64,000 bases of DNA from HGM13233 sp900762805. Its GTDB lineage: Bacteria; Bacillota; Clostridia; Oscillospirales; Ruminococcaceae. The stretch lies in NCBI GenBank assembly GCA_937993755.1, contig CALKMA010000007.1, positions 1 through 64,000 of the forward strand. The letters run 5' to 3'. Shown here piece after piece: positions 16,522 to 24,555 of the stretch. A program made the translations under genes and the position numbers. The notes below the pieces were generated by a model that was not told where the DNA came from, did no database searches, and worked only from the letters and a program-made list of their open reading frames with translations. Positions within the stretch are counted from its first letter, which is position 1. Each line of letters starts with the position of its first letter.

Positions 16522-17664
16522 ATGAATAACCGCGCCGGTCATCTCAAAACCAACCTTTCCGGAGAGATGGCATATCAGTCATTTGTTCCAAGTCCATTGC
16601 CGCCAAAACCGCCTATTGAATTAACCGAGGAAATGCTCGGTCTGCTGATCAAAGCGAATTCCCGGATTGCTGTTTTGGAGAGTATAGCGACACGCATTCC
16701 GAATGTAGAGTTGTTTGTTTCCATGTATGTCCGGAAGGAAGCCCTGATGTCCTCTCAGATTGAGGGTACGCAGGCTACTTTGGAAGATGTGCTGGATCCG
16801 ATGATTGAAGCCAACACAAATCGAAATGTTGCGGATGTCGTCAATTATATAAAGGCAACGGAATTCGCCATTAAAAGATTACATGATCTGCCCTTATGTA
16901 ACCGCCTGATTAAAGAAACACACGCTGTGCTTATGTCCGGTGTTCGCGGGGAGGAAAAGAATCCGGGGGAATTCAGGTACTCACAGAACTGGATCGGCGG
17001 TCAAGGCAGCACATTAAAAAACGCGCGATACATTCCGCCGTCTCCCGAAGATATGACGGAGGCCATGTCCGATCTGGAAAAGTATATAAATGCCGATGAA
17101 GATACGGATGCACTGATTCGTGCCGCACTGATTCACTATCAGTTTGAAACAATCCACCCGTTTCTCGATGGCAATGGTCGTGTAGGACGTCTCCTCATCA
17201 CCTTATTCTTAATGGAGAAAAAAGTTCTTTCGACTCCGGCTCTCTATATTTCGTATTTTCTGAAGAAAAACCGAGTGGAATACTACGATCGGATGACGGA
17301 AGTGAGAGTAAAAGGAAACTATGAGCAGTGGGTTAAATTCTTTCTTCTCGCTCTCATAGAATCCGCAGAGGACGCAACGGCAACAATTGACGAGCTGACT
17401 GTCCTCCATGACAAGAATGTCGAGGCCATTTCCGGCATGGGGCGTGCCGCAAAAAATGTGCAGCTTGTTTTTGACTATCTGGAAGCAAACCCGATCATTG
17501 AAATCAAAAAAACGGCGGCTGCACTGGGAATCACATTTAATACCGTTTCCGGTGCGGTGCGACGCCTTACCGATGCCGGGATTCTGGCTCAAACAACAAA
17601 CAGCAGCCGAAACAGAACCTTTGCTTACGAAAGATATCTTGATATTCTTCGCAAAGGAACCTAA
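16522..17664 (+). CDS. Fic-domain AMPylase with N-terminal inhibitory helix and C-terminal wHTH
   Basis: Fic proteins transfer AMP, or another nucleotide moiety, to target proteins. The 380-residue product has the complete catalytic motif HPFLDGNGRVGR starting at His212, and a class-II-type inhibitory motif SSQIEG at residues 77-82. A C-terminal winged-helix region (about 320-375, KKTAAALGITFNTVSGAVRRL) could bind DNA and may act on the palindrome in its own promoter (inference). The ATG at 16522 follows GAAGGGAG. The gene sits between terL and portal fragments with its own promoter and a following terminator, the layout of a phage moron. Base composition is more AT-rich than the surrounding chromosome. 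It is the only intact gene of the phage remnant. Confidence 0.92.
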   Translation: MNNRAGHLKTNLSGEMAYQSFVPSPLPPKPPIELTEEMLGLLIKANSRIAVLESIATRIPNVELFVSMYVRKEALMSSQIEGTQATLEDVLDPMIEANTNRNVADVVNYIKATEFAIKRLHDLPLCNRLIKETHAVLMSGVRGEEKNPGEFRYSQNWIGGQGSTLKNARYIPPSPEDMTEAMSDLEKYINADEDTDALIRAALIHYQFETIHPFLDGNGRVGRLLITLFLMEKKVLSTPALYISYFLKKNRVEYYDRMTEVRVKGNYEQWVKFFLLALIESAEDATATIDELTVLHDKNVEAISGMGRAAKNVQLVFDYLEANPIIEIKKTAAALGITFNTVSGAVRRLTDAGILAQTTNSSRNRTFAYERYLDILRKGT

Positions 17665-17676
17665 AGTCTCCGCTTC

Positions 17677-17727
17677 AATTCCCTTAATTATTATCGCTTT
17701 CCCTTAAAGCAGCTCCAAAATTAAGGG
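17677..17727. repeat. Inverted repeat after the Fic gene
   Basis: TCCCTTAATT and AATTAAGGGA, about 25 nt apart, just downstream of the Fic stop codon. It may be a weak terminator or a trace of the insertion boundary of the Fic cassette. Confidence 0.45.
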
Positions 17728-17748
17728 ATTCAGAACAATAATACGAGA

Positions 17749-17777
17749 AAGCATCTCTTCGGAGGTGCTTTTCTTAT
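17749..17777 (+). terminator. Intrinsic terminator between Fic and the portal fragment
   Basis: AAGCATCTC-TTCG-GAGGTGCTT, a 9-bp stem with one wobble and a TTCG loop, then TTCTTAT. It insulates the Fic transcript from the portal gene. Confidence 0.75.
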
Positions 17778-17803
17778 GCCCATTTTTAAGGAGAGTGATG
17801 CAC

Positions 17804-18202
17804 ATGGGCATCTTCAGCGGCTTGTTCAGATCCAGAGACAAGCCTCAAAACCGCACGGCGGGCAGCAACTACGCTTTCTTTCTCGGCGGTACGACCTCCG
17901 GCAAAGCGGTAACGGAACGCTCCGCCATGCAGATGACGGCGGTGTATTCCTGCGTCCGCATTCTTGCGGAAGCCGTTGCAGGACTGCCGCTGCATTTATA
18001 TAGATACACCGACAACGGCGGCAAGGAAAAAGCTCTTGACCATCCGCTGTACCTGCTGCTCCACGATGAGCCAAACCCGGAGATGAGTTCCTTCGTGTTC
18101 CGGGAAACGCTTATGACGCACCTGCTTCTGTGGGGCAACGCCTATGCGCAGGTCATCCGCAACGGCAAGAACGAAGTCGTTGCTCTCTACCCCTTGATGC
18201 CC
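17804..18202 (+). pseudogene. Phage portal protein (HK97 type), 5' fragment
   Basis: N-terminal third of a portal protein. The ATG at 17804 follows AAGGAGAG and encodes MGIFSGLF, then MTAVYSCVRILAEAVAGLPLHLY and LLWGNAYAQVIRNGKNEVVALYPLMP, all typical of HK97-family portals. Homology ends at about 18202 and the frame runs into unrelated sequence. Full-length portals have about 400 residues, so about two thirds are missing. Confidence 0.8.
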
Positions 18203-18300
18203 ATATCTGCCGCTGATGAGCTGAACGGGCGCCCTCGCAAGAAGCCGGGCTGCCGTACCTCGGAGGAGCTGTTTGAACGCTTCCTCGACTCTGTTTACGC
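18203..18300 (+). pseudogene. C-terminal tail of an IS30-like transposase fused to the portal fragment
   Basis: Right after the portal homology, the same frame reads ELNGRPRKKPGCRTSEELFE, which resembles the end of IS30-family transposases (NxRPRKxLGxxTPxEhF). No catalytic part is present. The junction looks like the scar of an IS30-mediated deletion that removed the rest of the phage module. The assignment rests on one short motif. Confidence 0.5.
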
Positions 18301-18459
18301 GACCTCCGACGGCGCCAGTATCGACCCCAATGGAAGCCAACGGTTCCCTTCATGCCCGACGCTCTGATTAACTAATTTCTACTGTGCAGGTATCCTACTT
18401 GCACTTGCAATTTTCGAATTTATTTTAATGGTCTGTAGGTTCCCGATTGTGCCGTGCTC

Positions 18460-19230
18460 TTACTGTTCCGCCCCGCTGCGGTAGATGTTCGGCGTTACGC
18501 CATAGTATTTCTTAAAAACAGCATCAAAGTGCTTTACGGACAGATATCCGACCTCGAATGCAATATCACTGATTTTGGCCGCGTTATGAGTCCGCAATAA
18601 TCGTGCGGCGCGCTCCATGCGAAGTCGGAGCAGGTATTTCGAGTACGACTCTCCGCGCTCCGACTTGAAAACACTGCTTAGATAGGCCGGATTCACATTC
18701 AGCGCATTGGCAACCTCATTCAGAGAGATGGGCTTGGAAAAGTTCCGCTGAATATAATCTCTCGCGCGCTGCACCAGAATGCTTGGATCTTCCTCATGCA
18801 AAAGGGGATCGGCTGCCGACTGCACAGCTACTGGTTGAACATCCTGCGTGGCTTCCGAGAGTCTTTTTGTTGCGAGTTTGTCGAGAATCGCGTGCAGCTC
18901 CGCATCTTGAAGCGGCTTTAGCAGATAATCCGCGACCCCCGCACGCACAGCCGCGCGGGCATAATCAAATTCGTCATAGCCGGTCAGAAAGATGATATCC
19001 GTGTCCACAATGTTATTATGGACAAACGCCGCCAGCTCCAGTCCTCCCATGCGCGGCATACGAATATCAGTAATCACAAGGTCGAATTTATGTTTGTTCA
19101 GCAGCTCCATTGCCTCTATGCCGTCCCTGGCACACGCGCCGGTCTTCCATTGGTCATGGATCGAGGATAAATTCAGAAGCAAATACTCCCGCATAAGCGG
19201 CTCATCTTCAACGATCAGGGCTGTCAGCAT
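18460..19230 (-). CDS. YesN-type response regulator with AraC DNA-binding domain
   Basis: Cytoplasmic transcription factor of a two-component system. Residues 1-120 form the receiver, with acidic pocket EDE at 8-10, phospho-acceptor Asp55 in VITDIRMPRMGG and the conserved Lys in YLLKPL. Residues about 150-255 carry the AraC-type double helix-turn-helix (ISLNEVANALNVNPAYLSSVFK and the second HTH near ISDIAFEVGYLS). Such pairs commonly regulate sugar uptake genes. The gene looks intact, but its kinase partner, overlapping by 7 nt, is truncated, so it may no longer receive a signal. Confidence 0.9.
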   Translation of the reverse strand: MLTALIVEDEPLMREYLLLNLSSIHDQWKTGACARDGIEAMELLNKHKFDLVITDIRMPRMGGLELAAFVHNNIVDTDIIFLTGYDEFDYARAAVRAGVADYLLKPLQDAELHAILDKLATKRLSEATQDVQPVAVQSAADPLLHEEDPSILVQRARDYIQRNFSKPISLNEVANALNVNPAYLSSVFKSERGESYSKYLLRLRMERAARLLRTHNAAKISDIAFEVGYLSVKHFDAVFKKYYGVTPNIYRSGAEQ

Positions 19231-19964
19231 TTCTCAAACCTCCTTGGAATATAAAGAATGGCAGTTGTTCCTTTGCTTTCCTCTGAAAAAACAGAAATGC
19301 CGTAGGGCTTACCGAATTTGAATCGGATGCGCTTTTGAATATTCAGCAGCCCGATGCCGCTTGCTTGGAAGCCTGTGTTTTCGCCTGATTCGCACTGTTC
19401 CAGACTTTCTCGTAATTGCCGCAGTGTTTCTTCGGGAATTCCCACGCCGTTGTCCGTAACCGATATTTTTAGTGCATCGCCGCTGTAGCGCAGATCTACC
19501 AAAATATGTGTGTCACCCTCAGCTTTTTCACAACCGTGGATCAATGCATTTTCAATGATCGGTTGAACCGTCAGCGCGGGCAGAAGACAGGACAGATTGA
19601 CTTCGTTCGCTTCGATCTGATAGGTCAGGCAGTCATGACGCAGCTGCTGCAAGCGAAGATAGCTGTCCGCGATTTTCAGCTCGGTCTCCAGCTTGATTTC
19701 GCGACCGGAATTGATTACACCGCGCAGCAGCGTAGCCAGCTGCTCGATCCCCTGCGTTGCATCGCGGTACTTTCCGCTTTTGATCAAGAGATTGATAGTA
19801 TTCAAGGTATTAAAAAGAAAATGCGGCCGTATTTGACGGTTCAGAGAGTCGAACTGTGCTTCTTTTTGAAGATATTTGGCCTCATATGAAATCGCTGCTG
19901 AATCGATAAGCGGAATGGGAATATTCATCCCCAAATTTACAGCTGAGCTTGATACAGCACTCAT
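19224..19964 (-). pseudogene. YesM-type sensor histidine kinase, N-terminally truncated
   Basis: The visible 246 residues hold only the kinase core: the H-box QIRPHFLFNTLNTINLL with phospho-acceptor His48, then VQPIIENALIHGCEK (N-box), VTDNGVGIPEE (G1) and GIGLLNIQKRI (G2). YesM kinases normally have about 570 residues, with two membrane helices, an extracellular sensor and a HAMP domain; all are missing. Homology starts near residue 26 (YEAKYLQKEA); what precedes it appears to be unrelated DNA. The protein could not sense at the membrane, so it is treated as a broken gene, though a soluble kinase core might still be made. Confidence 0.75.
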
Positions 19965-20046
19965 CGCCCAAATAATTAAGGATGAGCGCGTAGATCTTGT
20001 TTTAGAAGAACCACCGGTCTGCCCCGGTATGGATCAAGCTCAATAA
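19927..20046 (+). pseudogene. Possible C-terminal scrap of a plus-strand gene, unidentified
   Basis: An open stretch of 39 codons ends at TAA with protein-like composition (ELDTALIAQIIKDERVDLVL...). It meets the truncated kinase gene head-on where kinase homology stops. The family is not recognised; it may be chance. Confidence 0.2.
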
Positions 20047-20129
20047 GCAAGCGACCCTTTTCGTGAAAATGGAGGTGGGTCAATGGTTTTTGAGTGTCTC
20101 CTCGTTTTATTCCGCGCTTCTGCTCTGCT

Positions 20130-20345
20130 CTATAGCCGCATCTCAAACACCGCTGCGTCCGCACCTATCTCCGCCGCCGTCATCGCGGCAAAGCGGGTCG
20201 CGCTGCCGTAGCCGGGAGAATGGTCGGTTCCGGTCAAGTCGTTGTCGATCGTCTTGGGAACACCTATGACGGACAGCTCCATGCTCTCCCGCCGTGCCAG
20301 CTTTGGGGCAGCACGGGAATCAGCTGCGTTGTTGTGTTTGCCCTC
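20130..20345 (-). pseudogene. Fragment of PPi-dependent 6-phosphofructokinase
   Basis: About 70 codons read MELSVIGVPKTIDNDLTGTD, then HSPGYGSATRF and EIGADAAVFE. They match the substrate-binding segment of PPi-type phosphofructokinases (IGxPKTIDNDL, with Lys where ATP-type enzymes have GT). The frame ends at a TAG (20132-20130), and nothing of the ATP/PPi-binding N-terminus or the C-terminal half is present. It is a relic marking another deletion in this region. Confidence 0.7.
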
Positions 20346-20480
20346 AGCACGTTTCCCGGCAAGGATGGGGCCTCAAATACAAATGTACTCGGCCGCGCCG
20401 CAAACAGCAAAGCGCGGATACCCGGATCCTTGCTTCTCCATAGCTTGCGGCTTTCGGGAAGCTCGCTTTGTCCATAACGG

Positions 20481-20516
20481 CAGCAGGGGCGCGGCAAATC
20501 TGCCGCGCCCCTGCTG
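20481..20516. repeat. 16-bp perfect GC hairpin
   Basis: CAGCAGGGGCGCGGCA and TGCCGCGCCCCTGCTG with a 4-nt loop. Neither side has a T-run, so it is not a standard intrinsic terminator. It could be a transcript barrier or an excision scar. Confidence 0.7.
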
Positions 20517-20702
20517 TGATATGAAAAGCCAAGCCGGAAAACAGGAGGTGATACCGGTCAAGCGGTTTTACTGCATACCCGTCGTATGATCTCGGGCATC
20601 TGGAACCATCAGCTCTATAAACACTTTGCAAAACAGGCTCTCATTGGCGCATCTCTGCGGAAAAACGTTATTCCCATAAAGGCAAGGTGCGGGGCGGGCA
20701 CA

Positions 20703-20745
20703 AAAAGAGGCACCGGAAAAAGCCTTGAACGGGCTTTTTCCGGTG
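20703..20745 (-). terminator. Terminator of the pspA transcript
   Basis: A perfect 14-bp stem, CACCGGAAAAAGCC/GGCTTTTTCCGGTG, followed on the minus strand by CCTCTTTTTG, about 120 nt after the pspA stop. Confidence 0.85.
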
Positions 20746-20863
20746 CTTTCAGTCCTTGCTGTGCCGATAACTTTTCAGATGATTTTCTTACCAATCCGGC
20801 ACATACCTGCACCTGTTTTCTTCTCCCGCCTGCCGTTTCCGGCCGGACGGTCCGCTGCGTCTC

Positions 20864-21538
20864 TTACAGACCCAGCTCGGCCTTCATGGAGGCCAGCTCG
20901 TCATCGACCGAGGCGGTGTTGTTCTTGTACTTTTCCTCAAGCGCCTTGGCCTCGTCAACCGGCTTGGCATTGAGCTCGTTCATGGCGTTGCTGCGGTCGA
21001 GCATATCATCGGCCTTGGCCTCCATGCGCTCAAAGGCCTCGATGGTGCCCTGGCGCTTCTCGGAGCCGGTGCTGATCTCATTGACGCGGTTCTGCGTCTC
21101 GGCGACCGAGACCTTCGCCTTGATGGCAGCCGAACGGGCGGTCAGGCTGTCGATATCGGCAACCAGCTTGTTGTACATCTGGCGCATTTTGGCGGCGTTT
21201 TCCTGCGCCACGGCATAGGCGGTATTGAGCGCCGCGCCGGCCTGCTCCAGCTCCTGCTTTTTGGCGATAAAGACGCGGGCGTCATTATCATTGCCGGCCG
21301 ACAGCGCCGCTTTGGCAAAGTCGGTGTACTTCTGCACCTGCGCCTGATTTTCCTCAAATCTGCGCTTGGCGCGCTGCTCCTCGGCCATGACGCCGGCCGT
21401 TTCCTTTTTGACCTCGGCCAGATCCTTGCGCAGCTCGATCAGATGCTGTTCGATCAGCTTGGAGGGGTCCTCCATCTTGTCAAGCAGGTCGTTGATATTG
21501 GCCTTGATGATGGTTCCGAATCTGTCAAGAATTCCCAT
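20864..21538 (-). CDS. pspA: PspA/IM30 family membrane-stress protein
   Basis: ESCRT-III-like coiled-coil protein that binds and stabilises the inner face of the cytoplasmic membrane. The 224 residues open with MGILDRFGTIIKANINDLLDK, the amphipathic membrane-binding helix of PspA/Vipp1. They continue as almost uninterrupted helix (DLAEVKKETAGVMAEEQRAKRR and so on). It follows the glycine-rich membrane protein gene by 56 nt in the same direction and ends at a strong terminator. The association with a TPM-like protein and sppA upstream fits an envelope-stress module. Confidence 0.93.
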   Translation of the reverse strand: MGILDRFGTIIKANINDLLDKMEDPSKLIEQHLIELRKDLAEVKKETAGVMAEEQRAKRRFEENQAQVQKYTDFAKAALSAGNDNDARVFIAKKQELEQAGAALNTAYAVAQENAAKMRQMYNKLVADIDSLTARSAAIKAKVSVAETQNRVNEISTGSEKRQGTIEAFERMEAKADDMLDRSNAMNELNAKPVDEAKALEEKYKNNTASVDDELASMKAELGL

Positions 21539-21594
21539 TGTTTTTCTCCTTAGAAATTATTTTTACCTTGTTTAAGGGTTCTCACGTTTGCGGC

Positions 21595-22836
21595 CTACGA
21601 CACGGGCCGGTCAGGGTCTTCGGGTTCGAGAGGGACAGCGTCCACACTCTCGCCCGGCGTATATTTCTGCTCCAGCTCGTCAAGCGTAGGGTCGCGCATG
21701 GGCTCGGCCGCCGCGCCTGAGGCATATTTCTGCTCCAGCTCGTTGAGGTTGGGGTCCTTCATCGGCTCGACCGGCGTGTTGAGAACACGCTCGGTGGCCT
21801 CCAGCTCGGCCCGCTTCTTGTTCTTGATGACGCTCCAGCCGATGAGGACAAAAATGAGCACTGCCAGCACCACCAGCACGATGCCGATGTAAAGCCATGG
21901 CGAAACGGTGACCTTCATGATGCGGTCGGCCGCCTTTTCAAAGACGGTGCTGAAATATTCCTCGTCGCTGAGGCTATCGTCGGTATAATACTGGTCGAAA
22001 TACTGGATGAGGATGTCGCCGGCCTCGGTGTCGATCACCGCGTCGGCCACCTCGCCGGCCAGCCAGTAGACGCGCGTAACGGACGAGCTGTCCGAGCTTT
22101 GCTTCTCATAAAAGATGACCAGCAGATGGGCCTCGTCGGTAAACAAACTGTCGTACAGCTGATTGGCGTAGCTGCCAAAGTCGCTGGCGCCGGGCGTTCC
22201 CGTCACGCCCGGAACGGAATCGGTGATATAAAGATAGGGCTGCACGCCGGTTTTTTTGTAAAAGTGCTTCATGCCCTTTTCCAGCGTTGTGCGTGCCGAG
22301 ATCCAGCCAAGCTCATCGGTATAATACCCCGTCTCATTGACGGCGCCCGACGGGAGAGGCTCGCGCTTGACCGTTGAGGCCGGCACCTCGCCCGCTGCCT
22401 CCTGCACCCAGCCGGAGCCGCCGTAGGAGCAGCCGGTCTGTCCAAGAACAAGGCTGAGGACGAAAGTCAGCACCACAATGACGGCGATGACGCCAAGAAC
22501 CGTGCCGCAGCCGGATCCGCGGCCGCCCCCGCCGCCGCCTCCACCCCCGCCGCCATAGTTGCGGCGCGAGCCGGTAGGAACAAAGATGAAATTATTTCTT
22601 GGCCTGTACCCGCCGCCGAAAACGCCGCCGGAGGGCCTTGAGCCGTCGAAAATCCCGCCGGAGGGCTTCGAGCCGCCAAAAATGCCGCCGGAAGGCTTCG
22701 AGCCGCCAAAAATGCCGCCGGAGGAGCCGCTGTGCCCGCCTGAACGGCCGCTGCCGCCGAGGCTGCCGAAGCCGCCGCTGCGTCCGCCGCTGAAGCCGCC
22801 TGAACGGCCGCCGCCGGAACCGCCGGATCTGCCCAT
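21595..22836 (-). CDS. Glycine-rich TPM-domain-like membrane protein
   Basis: The 413-residue protein has an unusual layout. Residues 1-110 are Gly/Ser/Arg-rich with tandem copies of GGIFGGSKPS; a run of about 11 glycines precedes a membrane helix (GTVLGVIAVIVVLTFVLSLV). An exported domain of about 180 residues resembles TPM/YgcG proteins (TTLEKGMKHFYKKTGVQPYLYI...LLVIFYEK...ADAVIDTEAGDILIQYFD). A second helix (LYIGIVLVVLAVLIFVLIGW) and a charged tail follow. The tail holds two copies of EPM(K/R)DPxLxELEQKY. The ATG at 22834-22836 has AAAGGTGG upstream. With pspA directly downstream, a role in envelope maintenance is likely; the exact function is unknown. Confidence 0.75.
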   Translation of the reverse strand: MGRSGGSGGGRSGGFSGGRSGGFGSLGGSGRSGGHSGSSGGIFGGSKPSGGIFGGSKPSGGIFDGSRPSGGVFGGGYRPRNNFIFVPTGSRRNYGGGGGGGGGGGRGSGCGTVLGVIAVIVVLTFVLSLVLGQTGCSYGGSGWVQEAAGEVPASTVKREPLPSGAVNETGYYTDELGWISARTTLEKGMKHFYKKTGVQPYLYITDSVPGVTGTPGASDFGSYANQLYDSLFTDEAHLLVIFYEKQSSDSSSVTRVYWLAGEVADAVIDTEAGDILIQYFDQYYTDDSLSDEEYFSTVFEKAADRIMKVTVSPWLYIGIVLVVLAVLIFVLIGWSVIKNKKRAELEATERVLNTPVEPMKDPNLNELEQKYASGAAAEPMRDPTLDELEQKYTPGESVDAVPLEPEDPDRPVS

Positions 22837-22932
22837 GGATGTGCCACCTTTCTGTATACCGCCCGGCCAAAGCGGCCGGATAAAGCATTCGGAGAAAGCC
22901 CCCGCACAGCGGCGAGCCTTCATATTATTTAT

Positions 22933-22961
22933 ATTATAGCAGATGCCGAGGCAAACTGCAA
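22933..22961 (-). promoter_or_regulatory. Promoter of the glycine-rich protein/pspA unit
   Basis: TTGCAG (22961-22956), 17-nt spacer, TATAAT (22938-22933) on the minus strand, about 100 nt before the start codon. Confidence 0.75.
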
Positions 22962-23005
22962 ACATTCCGTAAACAAATGTTAAATTTTAGGGAGACGGCC
23001 GCCCG

Positions 23006-23485
23006 TCACAGCGAATAGACGACCTCGGTATCGCACAGGCGGTCATGCAGGCCGCGCCTGTCGCTGCTGAAGCCCGCCATCAGGTAACCGATACCGAGCA
23101 CCAGCCCGCTCAGATAGCGGCCCACCGTTTCGCGGTAGACAGCGTCCATCCAGCTGATGCGGCCGCGGCGGCTGCGCACCTCGATGCGGAACAGCAGCTT
23201 GCCGGGCGTGGCGCCACGCAGCTTGAGAAACAGCACAAAATAGACGGCGCGCAGCAGGTAGAGCACGATGGCGCGCAGCGACCAGGTGAACAGCAGTACC
23301 TGCCCCGAACCGGGCAGCAGCGTCAGCACCAGCCAGACCGGCGTCAGCACCGCCGCCGCGATAAGCCGGTCAAGCAGATAGGCCGCCAGCCGCACGAAGA
23401 AGCCGGCGTATCTGGTATTATCCGCATAGATATACGGTTCGCCCGTCTGACTGTTGTAGCGGATAGAAAGGTCAGAATAACGCAT
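23006..23485 (-). CDS. RDD family membrane protein
   Basis: Small integral membrane protein of unknown transport role. The 159 residues contain the RDD signature (GFFVRLAAYLLDRLIAAAVLTPVWLVLTLL, with Arg and two Asp-type positions) and two further hydrophobic segments. The region GATPGKLLFRIEVRSRRG is typical of the family. It overlaps the end of sppA by 14 nt, so the two are coupled. Some RDD proteins are linked to ion or organic-solute movement; nothing here narrows it. Confidence 0.85.
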   Translation of the reverse strand: MRYSDLSIRYNSQTGEPYIYADNTRYAGFFVRLAAYLLDRLIAAAVLTPVWLVLTLLPGSGQVLLFTWSLRAIVLYLLRAVYFVLFLKLRGATPGKLLFRIEVRSRRGRISWMDAVYRETVGRYLSGLVLGIGYLMAGFSSDRRGLHDRLCDTEVVYSL

Positions 23486-24455
23486 AGTACAGCTTCACCT
23501 CCGCTTTCTCAACGGCTTCAAGGGCCGTCTGCAGCTCACTCCTGGGCAGCGCCGACGAAACGCTGCTCAGCAGCTGGTCGAGCACCGAGGTCTTGGGCGG
23601 GTCGGGCGTATAGATGGCCTCGGCGCCGCAGAGGTCGCCGAGCGCACTGACCGTCTCGTCATAGCTCTCGATGTTGTCGGCCAGGCCGTTGGCGATGCCC
23701 TGCGACGCGGTATAGACGCGTCCGTCGGCGATGGCGCGCAGCTTCTGATCGTCGGCCTCCGTCTTGTCAAAGCCGCGGCTCTTTGCAACGATGCTCAAGA
23801 ACTGCTCGTAGGCCTCATCGACCAGCCCCTGATAAATGGCGTACTGCTCATCGGTCAGGTGATCGTAAACATTGCCCATGGCCTTGTTCTCGGAGCTGCG
23901 GATATAGACGCCCTCGATGCCCAGCTTTTTCATGAGCTCGGCATAGTTGACCGACTGGATATAGACGCCGATCGAGCCGATCCATGTATTGCGGTTGACT
24001 GCGATGCGGTCGGCCGCGCAGGCGATATAGTAGGCGCCCGACGCACAGTAATCGCCGCACCAGGCGTACACGGGGCGGCCGGTGGTATTCTTGTAATCCA
24101 TCAGCGCGAGGTAGATCTCATCCGTCTCGTTGACGGCGCCGCCGGTGCTGTCGATATACAGCAGGATGGCCTCGTTGTTGCGGTCGTTCTTATAGGTATC
24201 GATCCAGTCAACAGCCGAGCCGGCCACGATCTGGCCGCGATAGTAATTCTCGCTTGCGCCGATGGTGCCCTCGATGGGGACGACTCCGATATAGGCCTCC
24301 TGAGGCAGCGCCGTCTCCGACACAGCCGAGCCGAACAGGCTGCTCAGCGAAGCGAGGCCCGTGCGCACCGAATTGGCCGTGAAAACGCCCAGAAGGCCGG
24401 TGATCAGCAGCGCCGCGCAGGCAGCGATAACACCCAAAACTTGTTTCTTATTCAA
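23472..24455 (-). CDS. sppA: Signal peptide peptidase SppA (S49 protease)
   Basis: Membrane-bound serine protease that degrades cleaved signal peptides. The 327-residue protein has an N-terminal membrane anchor (residues 5-28). It then has the LYIDSTGGAVNETDEIYLAL region, the nucleophile serine in YCASGAYYIACAADRI and the general-base lysine region (SSENKAMGNVYD). WIGSIGVY is also conserved. The length matches the short, Gram-positive form. It heads the sppA-RDD unit, and pspA lies slightly downstream; SppA-PspA association is recurrent in Firmicutes. Confidence 0.93.
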   Translation of the reverse strand: MNKKQVLGVIAACAALLITGLLGVFTANSVRTGLASLSSLFGSAVSETALPQEAYIGVVPIEGTIGASENYYRGQIVAGSAVDWIDTYKNDRNNEAILLYIDSTGGAVNETDEIYLALMDYKNTTGRPVYAWCGDYCASGAYYIACAADRIAVNRNTWIGSIGVYIQSVNYAELMKKLGIEGVYIRSSENKAMGNVYDHLTDEQYAIYQGLVDEAYEQFLSIVAKSRGFDKTEADDQKLRAIADGRVYTASQGIANGLADNIESYDETVSALGDLCGAEAIYTPDPPKTSVLDQLLSSVSSALPRSELQTALEAVEKAEVKLYYALF

Positions 24456-24487
24456 GGCAGGTTCCCTCTCTTGCTCTTATTTTTTTC

Positions 24488-24516
24488 AATATAACAGACT
24501 TCACACATAAATTCAA
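24488..24516 (-). promoter_or_regulatory. Promoter of sppA
   Basis: TTGAAT (24516-24511), 17-nt spacer, TATATT (24493-24488) on the minus strand, 33 nt before the sppA start. Confidence 0.7.
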
Positions 24517-24555
24517 CCGCCCGTACGAATAATAATTCCCAACGGAGGGATCATC

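Larger units (their letters stand above)
20346..20863. other. Gene-free stretch with two long hairpins
   Basis: No coding sequence is supported here. It holds the 16-bp perfect hairpin at 20481-20516 and the pspA terminator at 20703-20745. It marks the border between the decayed mobile region and the GC-rich chromosome. Confidence 0.5.

Noticed and set aside
22500..22830. CRISPR-like short repeats
   Set aside because: The repeats are in frame inside the glycine-rich protein and encode GGIFGGSKPS copies; there are no unique spacers of constant length.
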